Of a DNA stretch of 64,000 nucleotides, positions 1 to 7,322 are shown in pieces. Position 1 is the stretch's first letter. The number at the start of each line of letters is the position of its first letter. A program made the position numbers and the translations under genes. The stretch is from contig NZ_NFKA01000012.1 in assembly GCF_002160145.1 (NCBI RefSeq), positions 1 to 64,000 on the forward strand. The letters run 5' to 3'. The notes beneath the pieces are model-generated. The model did no database searches and was not told the origin of the DNA. It saw only the letters and a program-made list of their open reading frames with translations. This DNA comes from Gemmiger sp. An194. GTDB taxonomy: Bacteria > Bacillota > Clostridia > Oscillospirales > Ruminococcaceae.

Positions 1-573
1 GGCCCGTTTGTCCGCCTTGCGGGGATAGGCCTGCCAGAACCGCTCAAAGCCGGCTGGCGTATCGGCCGAGAGCTGTTCGGACTTTGGTTCAGTCTTCGGT
101 GTGTCGTTCCCCAATTTCTCAGAGGAGGGGGAAGACGCACGCCCGCCGCAGGCGGTGTATGTGTGTTGGGTATCTTCTTGGATATCTTTTTGGGTATCTT
201 TTATCGCTCTTCCGGAAGCGTCATTTGAATGTTCCGAATTCGTTTGTTGCAAGTGACGATTTTGAAACATGGAAAGAACGGATTCGCTGACTGCATACCA
301 CAACGTGCGGTCAAAGGCAAACCGGCCGAAGCGGCCCTCTACAAGTGCGCCCTGCCGGACAAGACTTTTCAGCAGGCGGCGGATCTGAGGCACGCTCCAG
401 AAGGAAAAATGTTCCGCCAGCCGGGCGGCGCTGGCGTACATCCAGCAGCGGCCCTCTTTTTGGCAGTCCGGGTTCGACTGGTTTTTCTCACACCAGAACC
501 GGATGTGATCCAAGAGAATTGCTTCCTCCACCCCATACCGGGCGGCGATGTCGGTATCAAAGGAATAACGCAT
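1..573 (-). CDS. Phage/plasmid-type replication protein with N-terminal winged helix (partial)
   Basis: This minus-strand reading frame opens with ATG at 573-571, behind a good AAAAAGGAGG site at 581-590, and runs 191 codons off the left edge without a stop. The N-terminus (MRYSFDTDIAARYGVEEAIL) and the following region (about residues 1-95) resemble the winged-helix N-terminal domain of phage replisome organisers and helix-turn-helix replication proteins. A polar, low-complexity linker follows. The visible end carries FERFWQAYPRKADKRA, the F-W-x-A-Y-P-R-K motif common in phage and plasmid replication proteins. It suggests that a mobile element or its remnant lies to the left. The family assignment is from remembered motifs and the C-terminal half is not visible. 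Confidence 0.72.
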   Translation of the reverse strand, partial: MRYSFDTDIAARYGVEEAILLDHIRFWCEKNQSNPDCQKEGRCWMYASAARLAEHFSFWSVPQIRRLLKSLVRQGALVEGRFGRFAFDRTLWYAVSESVLSMFQNRHLQQTNSEHSNDASGRAIKDTQKDIQEDTQHTYTACGGRASSPSSEKLGNDTPKTEPKSEQLSADTPAGFERFWQAYPRKADKRA

Positions 574-801
574 GTGTGACCCTCCTTTTTTGAAAATAGA
601 CCGGGAAAACAAAAACCGCCCCCGGCGCGCCTGTGTTTGCACAAGGCGCACCGGATGACGGTTTGCAAAAAAGGCGGGGCCTGCACCGGCTCCGCCTGAT
701 CGTTTCAGTTTATATGGTAGCACGGGTCGGGCCGGGCTTTCCAGGGTCAAAATGCAAAAAAATCCGGGCTTTCCGGGTCAAAATCGTCCTTTGGCCGGGC
801 T
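574..801. other. Intergenic region upstream of the replication-type gene
   Basis: No convincing gene is visible. There is a GC-rich hairpin with arms AGGCGG-GCC / GGC-CCGCCT at about 672-703 and a smaller one (GCCTGTG / CACA-GGC) near 629-645. The right half holds the direct repeats listed separately. I found no well-spaced promoter for the leftward gene. Confidence 0.4.
732..784. repeat. Two 21-22 bp direct repeats plus a partial third
   Basis: CCGGGCTTTCCAGGGTCAAAAT at 732-753 recurs at 764-784 with one base deleted (CCGGGCTTTCC-GGGTCAAAAT). A third partial copy, GGCCGGGCTTTT, follows at 793-804. Copy starts are 32 bp apart, about three helical turns. The array lies upstream of the replication-type gene, so iterons or repressor sites are possible, but function is inference. 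Confidence 0.6.
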
Positions 802-830
802 TTTCGCGGTGGGGGAAGAGGTGGTATAAT
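802..830 (+). promoter_or_regulatory. Promoter for leader ORF and methyltransferase
   Basis: An extended -10 element, TGGTATAAT, ends at 830. The -35 position is weak (about 802-807, TTTCGC). Transcription would start near 837, just ahead of the leader ORF at 861. Confidence 0.6.
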
Positions 831-860
831 GGGGGCAAAGCCGAAAAAGGAGGTGATGGG

Positions 861-896
861 ATGCGCGGCGGTATCCTTGCGCAGAAAATTGCATAA
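861..896 (+). CDS. Putative 11-residue leader peptide
   Basis: A perfect anti-16S match, AAGGAGGTGAT at 847-857, stands seven bases before ATG 861. The frame encodes MRGGILAQKIA and stops at TAA 894-896. Two bases later begins a 10-bp stem that covers the ribosome site of the methyltransferase gene. The size and geometry match leader ORFs that control erm or cat genes by translation attenuation. An alternative 16-codon frame from ATG 856 (MGCAAVSLRRKLHKPM) is less likely because its ATG lies too close to the ribosome site. No homology to a known leader was recognised. Confidence 0.5.
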   Translation: MRGGILAQKIA

Positions 897-897
897 A

Positions 898-937
898 CCC
901 ATGTGAGCAGACCGAACACACGGAAGCCTTACATGGG
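898..937 (+). promoter_or_regulatory. Stem-loop sequestering the methyltransferase ribosome site
   Basis: Arms CCCATGTGAG (898-907) and CTTACATGGG (928-937) pair over ten positions with one G-U. The right arm overlaps the GGGAGGA ribosome site (935-941) of the gene starting at 949. A ribosome paused near the end of the leader ORF would be expected to open this stem; that mechanism is inferred. Confidence 0.55.
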
Positions 938-948
938 AGGAACAAGCA

Positions 949-1680
949 ATGAAACAGAACAAATACGACGACCCGAAGTTTTTTGAAAAGTACAGCCGGA
1001 TGACCCGCTCGCAAAAGGGCCTGGAGGGCGCGGGCGAATGGCACGAGCTGGAAAAGCTGCTGCCGGAATTTGCGGGCAGGCGGGTGCTGGACCTGGGCTG
1101 CGGCTACGGCTGGCACTGCGCCTACGCCGCCCAAAAGGGGGCGGCCTCGGTGCTGGGGGTGGACCTTTCCGAAAAGATGCTGGCCACCGCCCGCGAGAAG
1201 AACAGCGGGGCGGTCATCCGGTACCGCCGCGCCGCCATGGAGGAGCTGGCCTTTGCGCCGGGCAGCTTTGAGGTGGTGCTCAGCTCGCTGGCCTTCCACT
1301 ATGTGCGGGACTTCGCGCCGCTGGTGGAGCACATTCATGAATGGCTCACGCCGGGCGGAGCGTTCGTCTTTTCGGTGGAGCACCCGGTCTTCACCGCCTA
1401 CGGCAGCCAGGACTGGTACTACGGCCCGGACGGGGAGATTTTGCACTTCCCGGTGGACCGCTACAGCTTCGAGGGCCAGCGGCAGGCGGTGTTCCTGGGC
1501 GAGACGGTGACCAAATATCACCGCACCCTCACCACCTACCTGGAAACGCTGCTGCAAAGCGGTTTTGCGCTGCGCCATGTGGTGGAGCCCCAGCCCCCGG
1601 AGGACATGCTGGACCTGCCCGGCATGCGGGACGAGCTGCGCCGCCCCATGATGCTGCTGGTGGCCGCCCAAAAGCAGTAA
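949..1680 (+). CDS. Class I SAM-dependent methyltransferase
   Basis: The 243-residue protein carries motif I VLDLGCGYG at about residues 41-49, followed by an acidic ribose-binding position in VLGVDLSEKM, and the post-motif LSSLAFHYV typical of Methyltransf_11/25 proteins. It should transfer a methyl group from S-adenosylmethionine; the substrate cannot be read from sequence. The start is ATG 949 with GGGAGGA eight bases upstream. The unusual point is the upstream leader ORF and hairpin, which suggest inducible translation as in some antibiotic-resistance genes. The protein is not an obvious Erm or Cfr. A bidirectional terminator follows, shared with the convergent amylase gene. Confidence 0.85.
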   Translation: MKQNKYDDPKFFEKYSRMTRSQKGLEGAGEWHELEKLLPEFAGRRVLDLGCGYGWHCAYAAQKGAASVLGVDLSEKMLATAREKNSGAVIRYRRAAMEELAFAPGSFEVVLSSLAFHYVRDFAPLVEHIHEWLTPGGAFVFSVEHPVFTAYGSQDWYYGPDGEILHFPVDRYSFEGQRQAVFLGETVTKYHRTLTTYLETLLQSGFALRHVVEPQPPEDMLDLPGMRDELRRPMMLLVAAQKQ

Positions 1681-1702
1681 TCGTTTTGCGTCAAACAAAA
1701 AA

Positions 1703-1728
1703 GCCAGAGCGTTTTGCTCTGGCTTTTT
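1703..1728. terminator. Bidirectional terminator between methyltransferase and GH13 gene
   Basis: A perfect 8-bp stem, GCCAGAGC/GCTCTGGC with loop GTTTT, is flanked by an A-run on the left and TTTTT on the right. It lies between convergent stops at 1680 and 1736. Confidence 0.85.
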
Positions 1729-1735
1729 GTTTTGC

Positions 1736-3727
1736 TTATTTGTTCGCCTTGGGTTCGGCCTTGACTTCCGCTTTGGGGGCTTTTTCGGCTTTGGCTTCGG
1801 GCTTGGATTTCGCCTTTGCCTGGGCAGGAGCTTTGGCCGGTTCCGCCGCCTTTGCGGGCGGGGTGAGACCCGGCTCTTCCATGGACTGCTTTTCCAGCGC
1901 CGGGGGCGGGGGCGGGGGCACGTCCTCCACCAGGATGGTGAAGCCGTAGGGGTTCACCTCGGTGTGCTTACCGAAGGCTTCCTCCACGATCAGCCGGGAG
2001 GAACGGTTCATGATGATCTCCGCCATCTGGGCACAGCCGGTGCGGCGGTAGTGCAGCACATCGCCCTCCGCCTTGATGATCTGCATGTCGCCCTCGGCGA
2101 AGGCGTCGCATTCCCGGCGCAGATGGGCCAGCTGGCGCAGCACCGGGCGCACCCGGCTCTCGGTGGATTCCCAGTTGAAGTAGGCCCGGTTGAAGGGGTC
2201 CCGGTAGCCCTGCATGGCGATCTCGTCGCCGTAATAGATGCTGGGCACGCCGGGCAGCGTAAAGATCATGGCGTAGGCCAGCCGCAGCAGCCGCACGCCG
2301 TGGTTGTACCGGTCCCGGGGCAGGGTTCGGCCGCTCTGCCAGTACCGGTCCTTGCCGTCCGAGGGTTCGTCCGCAATGGCGGTGAGCGCCCGCTCGGTGT
2401 CGTGGGTGCTCATAAAGTTCATCAGGCAGTGCAGCGCCGGGGCCGGGTAATGCTCACAGATGGCCATGATGTCCTCGGCGGTGTCCGCCGCGCTGCGGCC
2501 CTTCAAAAAGCCCAGCACCGCGTTGCGGAAGGGGTAGTTCATCACCGCGTCCAGCCCGTTGCCCAAAAGATAGGTCCGGCGCACGCCGTAGGCCTCCTTG
2601 GTGGTGGCGTCCTCCCAAACCTCGCCCAGCAGGTAGCAGTCCGGCCCGTGGGCCTTCACCGCCTTGCGGATCTCCTCGATGAAATCATCCGGCAATTCGT
2701 CCGCCACATCCAGCCGGAAGCCGGACGCGCCCAGGCTCAGCCAGGTGTCGATCACGCCGCCCTTGCCACAGATGAACTGGCGGTAGGCCGGGTCGCTCTC
2801 CTGCACCTCGGGCAGGCTCTCGAAGCCCCACCAGCTGCGGTAGCCGCAGGCATAGTTGGGGCTGAAATCGTACCAGCTGCGATAGGGGCTCTGGGGGTCG
2901 TGGTAGGCACCGCCCGGGCCGTAGCGGCCCTCCCGGTTGAAGTAGATGGAATCCGAGCCGGTGTGGCTGAACACGCCGTCCAGAATGATGCGGATGCCCT
3001 GGCGGCGGGCCGCGGCGCACAGCTGGCTGAACTCTTCTTTGGTGCCCAGCAGCGGGTCTGGCTTTAAATAGTCGGCGGTGTTGTAGCGGTGGTTGGAATG
3101 GGCCTCGAAGATGGGGTTCAGATAGATCCAGCTGACCCCCAGCTCCTTCAAATAGGGCAGCTTTTCCATGATGCCCGCAAAGTCGCCGCCGAAGTAGTCC
3201 ATGTTCAGATAGCCGCCCTCTTCGTTGGGCCAGAAGTAGGGCTCGCCGTGCTTGTTCTCCCGGTAGATGCGGTCCGAGAAGGGCATGGGCTTATGCTTTT
3301 TGCCCTCGTAGAACCGGTCCGGGAAAATCTGATACAGCACCCCGCCCTTGATGGGCGCGGGGGTGACGAAATCCGCCTCGTACACGGTGAGCTGCCACCA
3401 GGGACCGGTGGTCCAGCCCAGCACAGCCTGGCCCATGGGGCCACGGAAGAGCTTGCGGAAATCGGAATACAGATCGAAATAGTAAAAGTGCAGCCCGGCC
3501 CGGCTCAGCGAAAGGGTCAGCGAGAAGCGGTTGATGCCCTCCTCGCAGCCGTCGAAGGCCATGGCGTGATGCACCGGCTCGCCGCCGTCCCGGATGAGCA
3601 CCAGGTGTGGGCGCACGAATCCGTAATCGTAGGGGATGGTGAGCCGGAAGGTGACCTGCTGGCCGGTTTTCACCGCGCCGAAGGGGGTTTTATAGGCCGG
3701 GTCAAAGCTGTTGTATAACTGATCCAC
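1736..3727 (-). CDS. GH13 alpha-amylase family glycoside hydrolase
   Basis: The 663-residue protein has an N-terminal beta-sandwich-like region (about 1-125) and then a GH13 barrel. Conserved regions are DGVFSHTG (250-257), GFRLDVAD with nucleophile D340, LLGEVWED with acid/base E369 and MSTHDTER with D443. It resembles neopullulanase and cyclomaltodextrinase enzymes that cut alpha-1,4-glucans. No signal peptide is visible, so a cytoplasmic role alongside the neighbouring glycogen phosphorylase is likely. The start is GTG 3727-3725 with GGGAG about ten bases upstream. After the enzyme domain the protein continues with six prolines (604-609) and a Lys-Ala-Glu-Pro-rich tail of about 45 residues, which is not usual for the family. 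Confidence 0.88.
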   Translation of the reverse strand: MDQLYNSFDPAYKTPFGAVKTGQQVTFRLTIPYDYGFVRPHLVLIRDGGEPVHHAMAFDGCEEGINRFSLTLSLSRAGLHFYYFDLYSDFRKLFRGPMGQAVLGWTTGPWWQLTVYEADFVTPAPIKGGVLYQIFPDRFYEGKKHKPMPFSDRIYRENKHGEPYFWPNEEGGYLNMDYFGGDFAGIMEKLPYLKELGVSWIYLNPIFEAHSNHRYNTADYLKPDPLLGTKEEFSQLCAAARRQGIRIILDGVFSHTGSDSIYFNREGRYGPGGAYHDPQSPYRSWYDFSPNYACGYRSWWGFESLPEVQESDPAYRQFICGKGGVIDTWLSLGASGFRLDVADELPDDFIEEIRKAVKAHGPDCYLLGEVWEDATTKEAYGVRRTYLLGNGLDAVMNYPFRNAVLGFLKGRSAADTAEDIMAICEHYPAPALHCLMNFMSTHDTERALTAIADEPSDGKDRYWQSGRTLPRDRYNHGVRLLRLAYAMIFTLPGVPSIYYGDEIAMQGYRDPFNRAYFNWESTESRVRPVLRQLAHLRRECDAFAEGDMQIIKAEGDVLHYRRTGCAQMAEIIMNRSSRLIVEEAFGKHTEVNPYGFTILVEDVPPPPPPALEKQSMEEPGLTPPAKAAEPAKAPAQAKAKSKPEAKAEKAPKAEVKAEPKANK

Positions 3728-4054
3728 ACAAACACTCCCAGAACAAAGATGCCGGCAGCCGCCGGGAAAAACGGATATCGAACAGGAAAAGGCCCCGGGG
3801 CCGGACTGTCCGGCGCCCGGGGCGAAGGGGCAGCCGCAGAGACTGCCCGGAAATCAGAGCGGAAAACCGCAAGGGCGGCACCGCATAATTCCAGGTGGTG
3901 GAGCGCGCCGGAAAATTTTTTGCGGAATGAACCCAAAAGCGCAGGCAAGCCTTTGAGGCCCCGCGAGCATTTTGGGAAAATTCCACGGAAAATTTTGGCG
4001 CGATACGCCGCCTGAGCCGACAGGCGTGAATTGTGCGGTGGTGCCCTAAAAAAC
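3728..4054. other. Intergenic region between glgP and GH13 genes
   Basis: This 327-bp stretch holds no believable gene. It contains one strong hairpin, listed separately as a possible glgP terminator. I did not find a well-spaced leftward promoter, so the amylase gene may be read through from glgP or use a weak promoter here. Confidence 0.5.
3783..3822 (-). terminator. Possible glgP terminator
   Basis: Arms 3793-3804 and 3810-3822 form a 12-bp GC-rich stem with one bulged base and loop ACTGT. On the minus strand it is followed by CCTTTTCC, a poor U-tract, so termination may be partial. Confidence 0.45.
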
Positions 4055-6460
4055 TTACTTTACGGGATGCGCGCCCCAGATGTCGCGGGCATAGTCCATC
4101 ACGGAACGGTCGGCGCTGAATACGCCGCTGTTGGCGATGTTGGCCAGGCTCATCTGGTTCCAGCGGGTGCGGTCGGCGTACAGCTTCTGCACGTCGGCCT
4201 GGGCGCGGCGGTAGTCCTTGAAGTCGGCCATGACCATGTAGGGGTCGCTGGTGCGCAGGTTGTTGACCACCTCGTGGAAGCTTTCGCCGTTCCAGCCCTT
4301 CTCCAGGAAGTTCAGCACCTCCATGGCAACCTCGTCGCTGTTGATGAACATGCTGGGATGGTAGCCGGTGGCCTTCATCTGGTTCACTTCCTCGGTGAGC
4401 ATACCGAAGATGATCTCGTTCTCCTTGCCCGCGGCGGCGGCGATCTCAACGTTGGCGCCGTCCAGGGTGCCCAGGGTGATGGCGCCGTTCAGCATGAACT
4501 TCATGTTGCCGGTGCCGGAGGCCTCGGTGCCTGCCAGGCTGATCTGCTCGCTCACCTCGCTGGCGGGCATCAGACGCTCGGACAGGGACACATTGTAGTC
4601 CTCCAGATAGACCACGCGCAGCTTCTCGCGCACGGCGGGGTCGGCGTCGATCAGGGCGCCCAGCTTGCAGATCAGGCGGATCATCTGCTTGGCCATGTAG
4701 TAGCCGGGGGCAGCCTTCGCGCCGAAGATGTAGGTCTTGGGGGCGAACTCCGCATTGGGATGATCCTTCAGGTACAGGTACTGGGCGGCGATGTTCAGCG
4801 CGTTCAGGTGCTGGCGCTTGTACTCGTGCATGCGCTTGACCTGGCAGTCGAAGATGGAGGCGGGGTCGATCACCTGACCGGTGGTCTTCTCCAGATAGGA
4901 GGCAAACTCCGCCTTGTTGGCCTTCTTCACATCCTCCAGAGCCTTGAGAACAGTCTTGTCGTCCTTAAAGGCGTTCAGCTTTGCCAGCTGGGAAGCGTCG
5001 TGCTTGAAGCCCTCGCCGATGGTCTCGCTCAGCAGCTTGGTGAGGCCGGGGTTGGAGGCCAGCAGCCAGCGGCGGTAGGCGATGCCGTTGGTCACGTTCT
5101 TGAAGGCCTGGGGCTTATACAGGTAGTAGTCGTGGAAGACACTGTCCTTGATGATCTGGCTGTGCAGCTTGCTCACGCCGTTGATGGAGTGGCAGACATA
5201 GCAGCAGATGTTGGCCATGCGAACCTGATTGTCGCCCAGGATGGCCATGTAGTTGATCTTGCCCCAGTCGCCGGGGAAGGCCTTCTCGAAGTCGGCGCGG
5301 CAGCGGCGGTCCATCTCCTCCACGATGGAGTAGATGCGGGGCAGGGTGGAACGGAAGATGTCCAGGTTCCACTTCTCCAGCGCCTCGCTCATGACGGTGT
5401 GGTTGGTGTAGGCGAAGGTGCGGCGGCAGATGTCAAAGGCCTTATCCCAGTCGTAGCCGCACTCGTCCAGCAGGATGCGCATCAGCTCGGGGATGGCCAG
5501 GGTGGGATGGGTGTCGTTCAGCTGGATGGCTGCCTTCTCGGGCAGGGTGTCCAGGCTGCCCCACTGGGACAGATGATTCTGGCAGATGTCGCCGATGGAG
5601 GCGGCGGACAGGAAGTACTGCTGGCGCAGGCGCAGGATTTTGCCCTCCCGGTGGTTGTCGTTGGGGTAGAGGATCTTGCTGATCAGCTCGGCGGAGGCGT
5701 TCTTGGAGATGGCGCTGCCGTACTCGCCGGCGTTGAAGCTGTTCATGTCGAAATCGGGGGCCTTGGCCTGCCACAGGCGCAGCTTGGCAACGCCCTGTCC
5801 GTCGTAGCCCTGCACGTACATGTCGCTGGGCACGGCGATGACGCTGTTGTAATGACGGTGGGTCACATGATGGTAGCTGCCCTCCCAGCTTTCCTCAATG
5901 TCGCCGTCGAACTTGATCTCGATGCTCTGGTCGGGGTGGCTCTTCAGCCAGACCTGACCACCGGGCAGCCAGTTGTCGGCCTTTTCCTGCTGCCAGCCGT
6001 CCACGATCTTCTGCTTGAAGATGCCGTACTCGTACAGGATGGAATAGCCGGTGCCGGAGATGCCGGTGGTGGCCATGCCGTCCAGATAGCAGGCGGCCAG
6101 ACGGCCCAGACCGCCGTTGCCCAGGCCTGCATCCGGCTCTTCCTCGTAGATGCTCTCCATCTTGATGCCCGCGTCGGACAGCACCGCCTCGGCCACTTCG
6201 TTCAGGCCCAGGTTGAACAGGCTGGTCTTCAGGCTGCGGCCCATCAGAAATTCCATGCACAGGTAGTACACCTGCTTTGCGCCGGTGCCGTAGGCGCGGC
6301 TCTGGAACTTTTTGTGCTGGGCGCTCATCAGCCGGCGGGCGATGATAGCCAGCGCACGGTAGATCTGCTGGTTGCTGGCCACGTCCAGCGTGGTGCCGTA
6401 TTCCGTGTTCAGCCGCTCCTTGAGCAGCTTCTCAAACTCTTTCTTGGTGTATTTCGTCAA
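4055..6460 (-). CDS. glgP: Glycogen/starch phosphorylase
   Basis: The 801-residue protein is a full-length GT35 alpha-glucan phosphorylase. It releases glucose-1-phosphate from glycogen or maltodextrin using inorganic phosphate and pyridoxal phosphate. Family hallmarks include GLGNGGLGRLAACYLDGMAT (about 112-131), NDTHPTLAIPELMR (315-328), DCQVKRMHEYKRQ (538-550) and EASGTGNMKFMLNGA, in which K654 should carry the PLP Schiff base. The start appears to be TTG 6460-6458, with GGAG five bases upstream; I saw no ATG with comparable support. The gene is followed by a GH13 enzyme on the same strand, fitting intracellular glycogen turnover. Confidence 0.95.
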   Translation of the reverse strand: MTKYTKKEFEKLLKERLNTEYGTTLDVASNQQIYRALAIIARRLMSAQHKKFQSRAYGTGAKQVYYLCMEFLMGRSLKTSLFNLGLNEVAEAVLSDAGIKMESIYEEEPDAGLGNGGLGRLAACYLDGMATTGISGTGYSILYEYGIFKQKIVDGWQQEKADNWLPGGQVWLKSHPDQSIEIKFDGDIEESWEGSYHHVTHRHYNSVIAVPSDMYVQGYDGQGVAKLRLWQAKAPDFDMNSFNAGEYGSAISKNASAELISKILYPNDNHREGKILRLRQQYFLSAASIGDICQNHLSQWGSLDTLPEKAAIQLNDTHPTLAIPELMRILLDECGYDWDKAFDICRRTFAYTNHTVMSEALEKWNLDIFRSTLPRIYSIVEEMDRRCRADFEKAFPGDWGKINYMAILGDNQVRMANICCYVCHSINGVSKLHSQIIKDSVFHDYYLYKPQAFKNVTNGIAYRRWLLASNPGLTKLLSETIGEGFKHDASQLAKLNAFKDDKTVLKALEDVKKANKAEFASYLEKTTGQVIDPASIFDCQVKRMHEYKRQHLNALNIAAQYLYLKDHPNAEFAPKTYIFGAKAAPGYYMAKQMIRLICKLGALIDADPAVREKLRVVYLEDYNVSLSERLMPASEVSEQISLAGTEASGTGNMKFMLNGAITLGTLDGANVEIAAAAGKENEIIFGMLTEEVNQMKATGYHPSMFINSDEVAMEVLNFLEKGWNGESFHEVVNNLRTSDPYMVMADFKDYRRAQADVQKLYADRTRWNQMSLANIANSGVFSADRSVMDYARDIWGAHPVK

Positions 6461-6646
6461 CGTTTCTCCACTCCTGTCGGTAAAAGTAAATCGCTGCCAA
6501 AAAACTAAGGGTCAAAGGGGAAATTCCGGCGGGCGGGGCGCTCCCGTTCTGGGGGTCCCGGGGCCGGGCGGCCTGGCAGCAGGGCTGCACACTGTGAGCA
6601 GTACCGTGGCATTCAGGCAACAGAGACAGCACGGGACTGCCTTTTT

Positions 6647-6675
6647 ATTTTACCAATTTATCCGGCCCGTTTCAA
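6647..6675 (-). promoter_or_regulatory. glgP promoter
   Basis: Read on the minus strand, TTGAAA (6675-6670) and TAAAAT (6652-6647) are separated by 17 bases. This gives a 5' leader of about 180 bases before the TTG start. Confidence 0.65.
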
Positions 6676-6748
6676 GAAAAAATACGTTTCCGGTAAGCAT
6701 ATGCCCCTTCCCGGCGGGCAAAAAGACAGGATGCGGCAAAAAAAGGGG

Positions 6749-6777
6749 TTTTCTGTGGGGGTGCTTTATACTATAAT
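6749..6777 (+). promoter_or_regulatory. zapA promoter
   Basis: A perfect TATAAT lies at 6772-6777; the -35 (TTTTCT, 6749-6754) is weak. Transcription would begin near 6784, exactly where a strong hairpin begins. Confidence 0.5.
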
Positions 6778-6784
6778 AAGATTC

Positions 6785-6821
6785 AAGGCGGCGGGCTGCG
6801 CCGGATGCGTGCCGCCGCCTT
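6785..6821 (+). promoter_or_regulatory. 5'-terminal hairpin of the zapA transcript
   Basis: Perfect 10-bp arms AAGGCGGCGG (6785-6794) and CCGCCGCCTT (6812-6821) enclose a 17-base loop. There is no U-tract, so it is not a terminator. It may stabilise the transcript or regulate it; this is inference. Confidence 0.4.
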
Positions 6822-6875
6822 GTGACTATGCTTCGCGCCCGGCGCGGAGTTTTGTGAAAGAAGAGGGATTGAATT

Positions 6876-7322
6876 ATGCCGGTTACCAAAGTGAAACTGA
6901 CCATCTGCGGGTCCAACTATATCGTATCCACCACCGATTCCGAGGAATATGTGAACCAGCTGGCCGAGCGGCTGGACACGGACATGACCGAGATCATGAC
7001 CCAGAACCCCAGCGCCAGCGTGGCCGCCAGTGCGGTGATCAGCGCGCTGAGCTATCTGGATGAGCTGAACAAGAACGCCTCCAGCACCGACAACATGCGC
7101 GCCCAGATCAAGGATTATCTGGAGGACGCCGCCAAGGCCAAGCTGGAGGCCGAGAACGCCCGCCGTCAGGTGGAGAAGCTGACCGCCGAGCTGAACGCCC
7201 TGAAGGCCCAGCAGGCGGCCGCCGCCCAGGCTGCTGCCGAGCAGGCCGCCCTGCTGGAAAAGGCCGAGGAGGCCGCCGCCGGTGAGGAAACCGCCGTCAG
7301 CGAGGAGAGCAATGAACAGTAA
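6876..7322 (+). CDS. zapA: Cell division protein ZapA-like
   Basis: The 148-residue protein begins with VKLTICGSNYIVSTTDSEEYVNQLAERLD, a ZapA-type N-terminal domain that in other bacteria binds and bundles FtsZ. Residues from about 75 onwards are a long Ala/Glu/Lys coiled coil, extended by an alanine-rich tail that makes it longer than the usual 85-110 residues. ATG 6876 is preceded by AGAAGAGGGA. The stop overlaps the next gene, so the two are probably translationally coupled. Placement ahead of dut, maf and mreBCD is the familiar Clostridia division neighbourhood. Confidence 0.82.
   Translation: MPVTKVKLTICGSNYIVSTTDSEEYVNQLAERLDTDMTEIMTQNPSASVAASAVISALSYLDELNKNASSTDNMRAQIKDYLEDAAKAKLEAENARRQVEKLTAELNALKAQQAAAAQAAAEQAALLEKAEEAAAGEETAVSEESNEQ

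Noticed and set aside
856-906. 16-codon leader frame starting at ATG 856
   Set aside because: Its ATG is two bases from the Shine-Dalgarno core, too close for efficient initiation; the frame at 861 is better spaced.
4031-6508. 825-codon open frame on the plus strand opposite glgP
   Set aside because: It is the antisense shadow of a conserved, full-length glycogen phosphorylase in GC-rich DNA; its translation is His/Val/Gln-rich without domain motifs.
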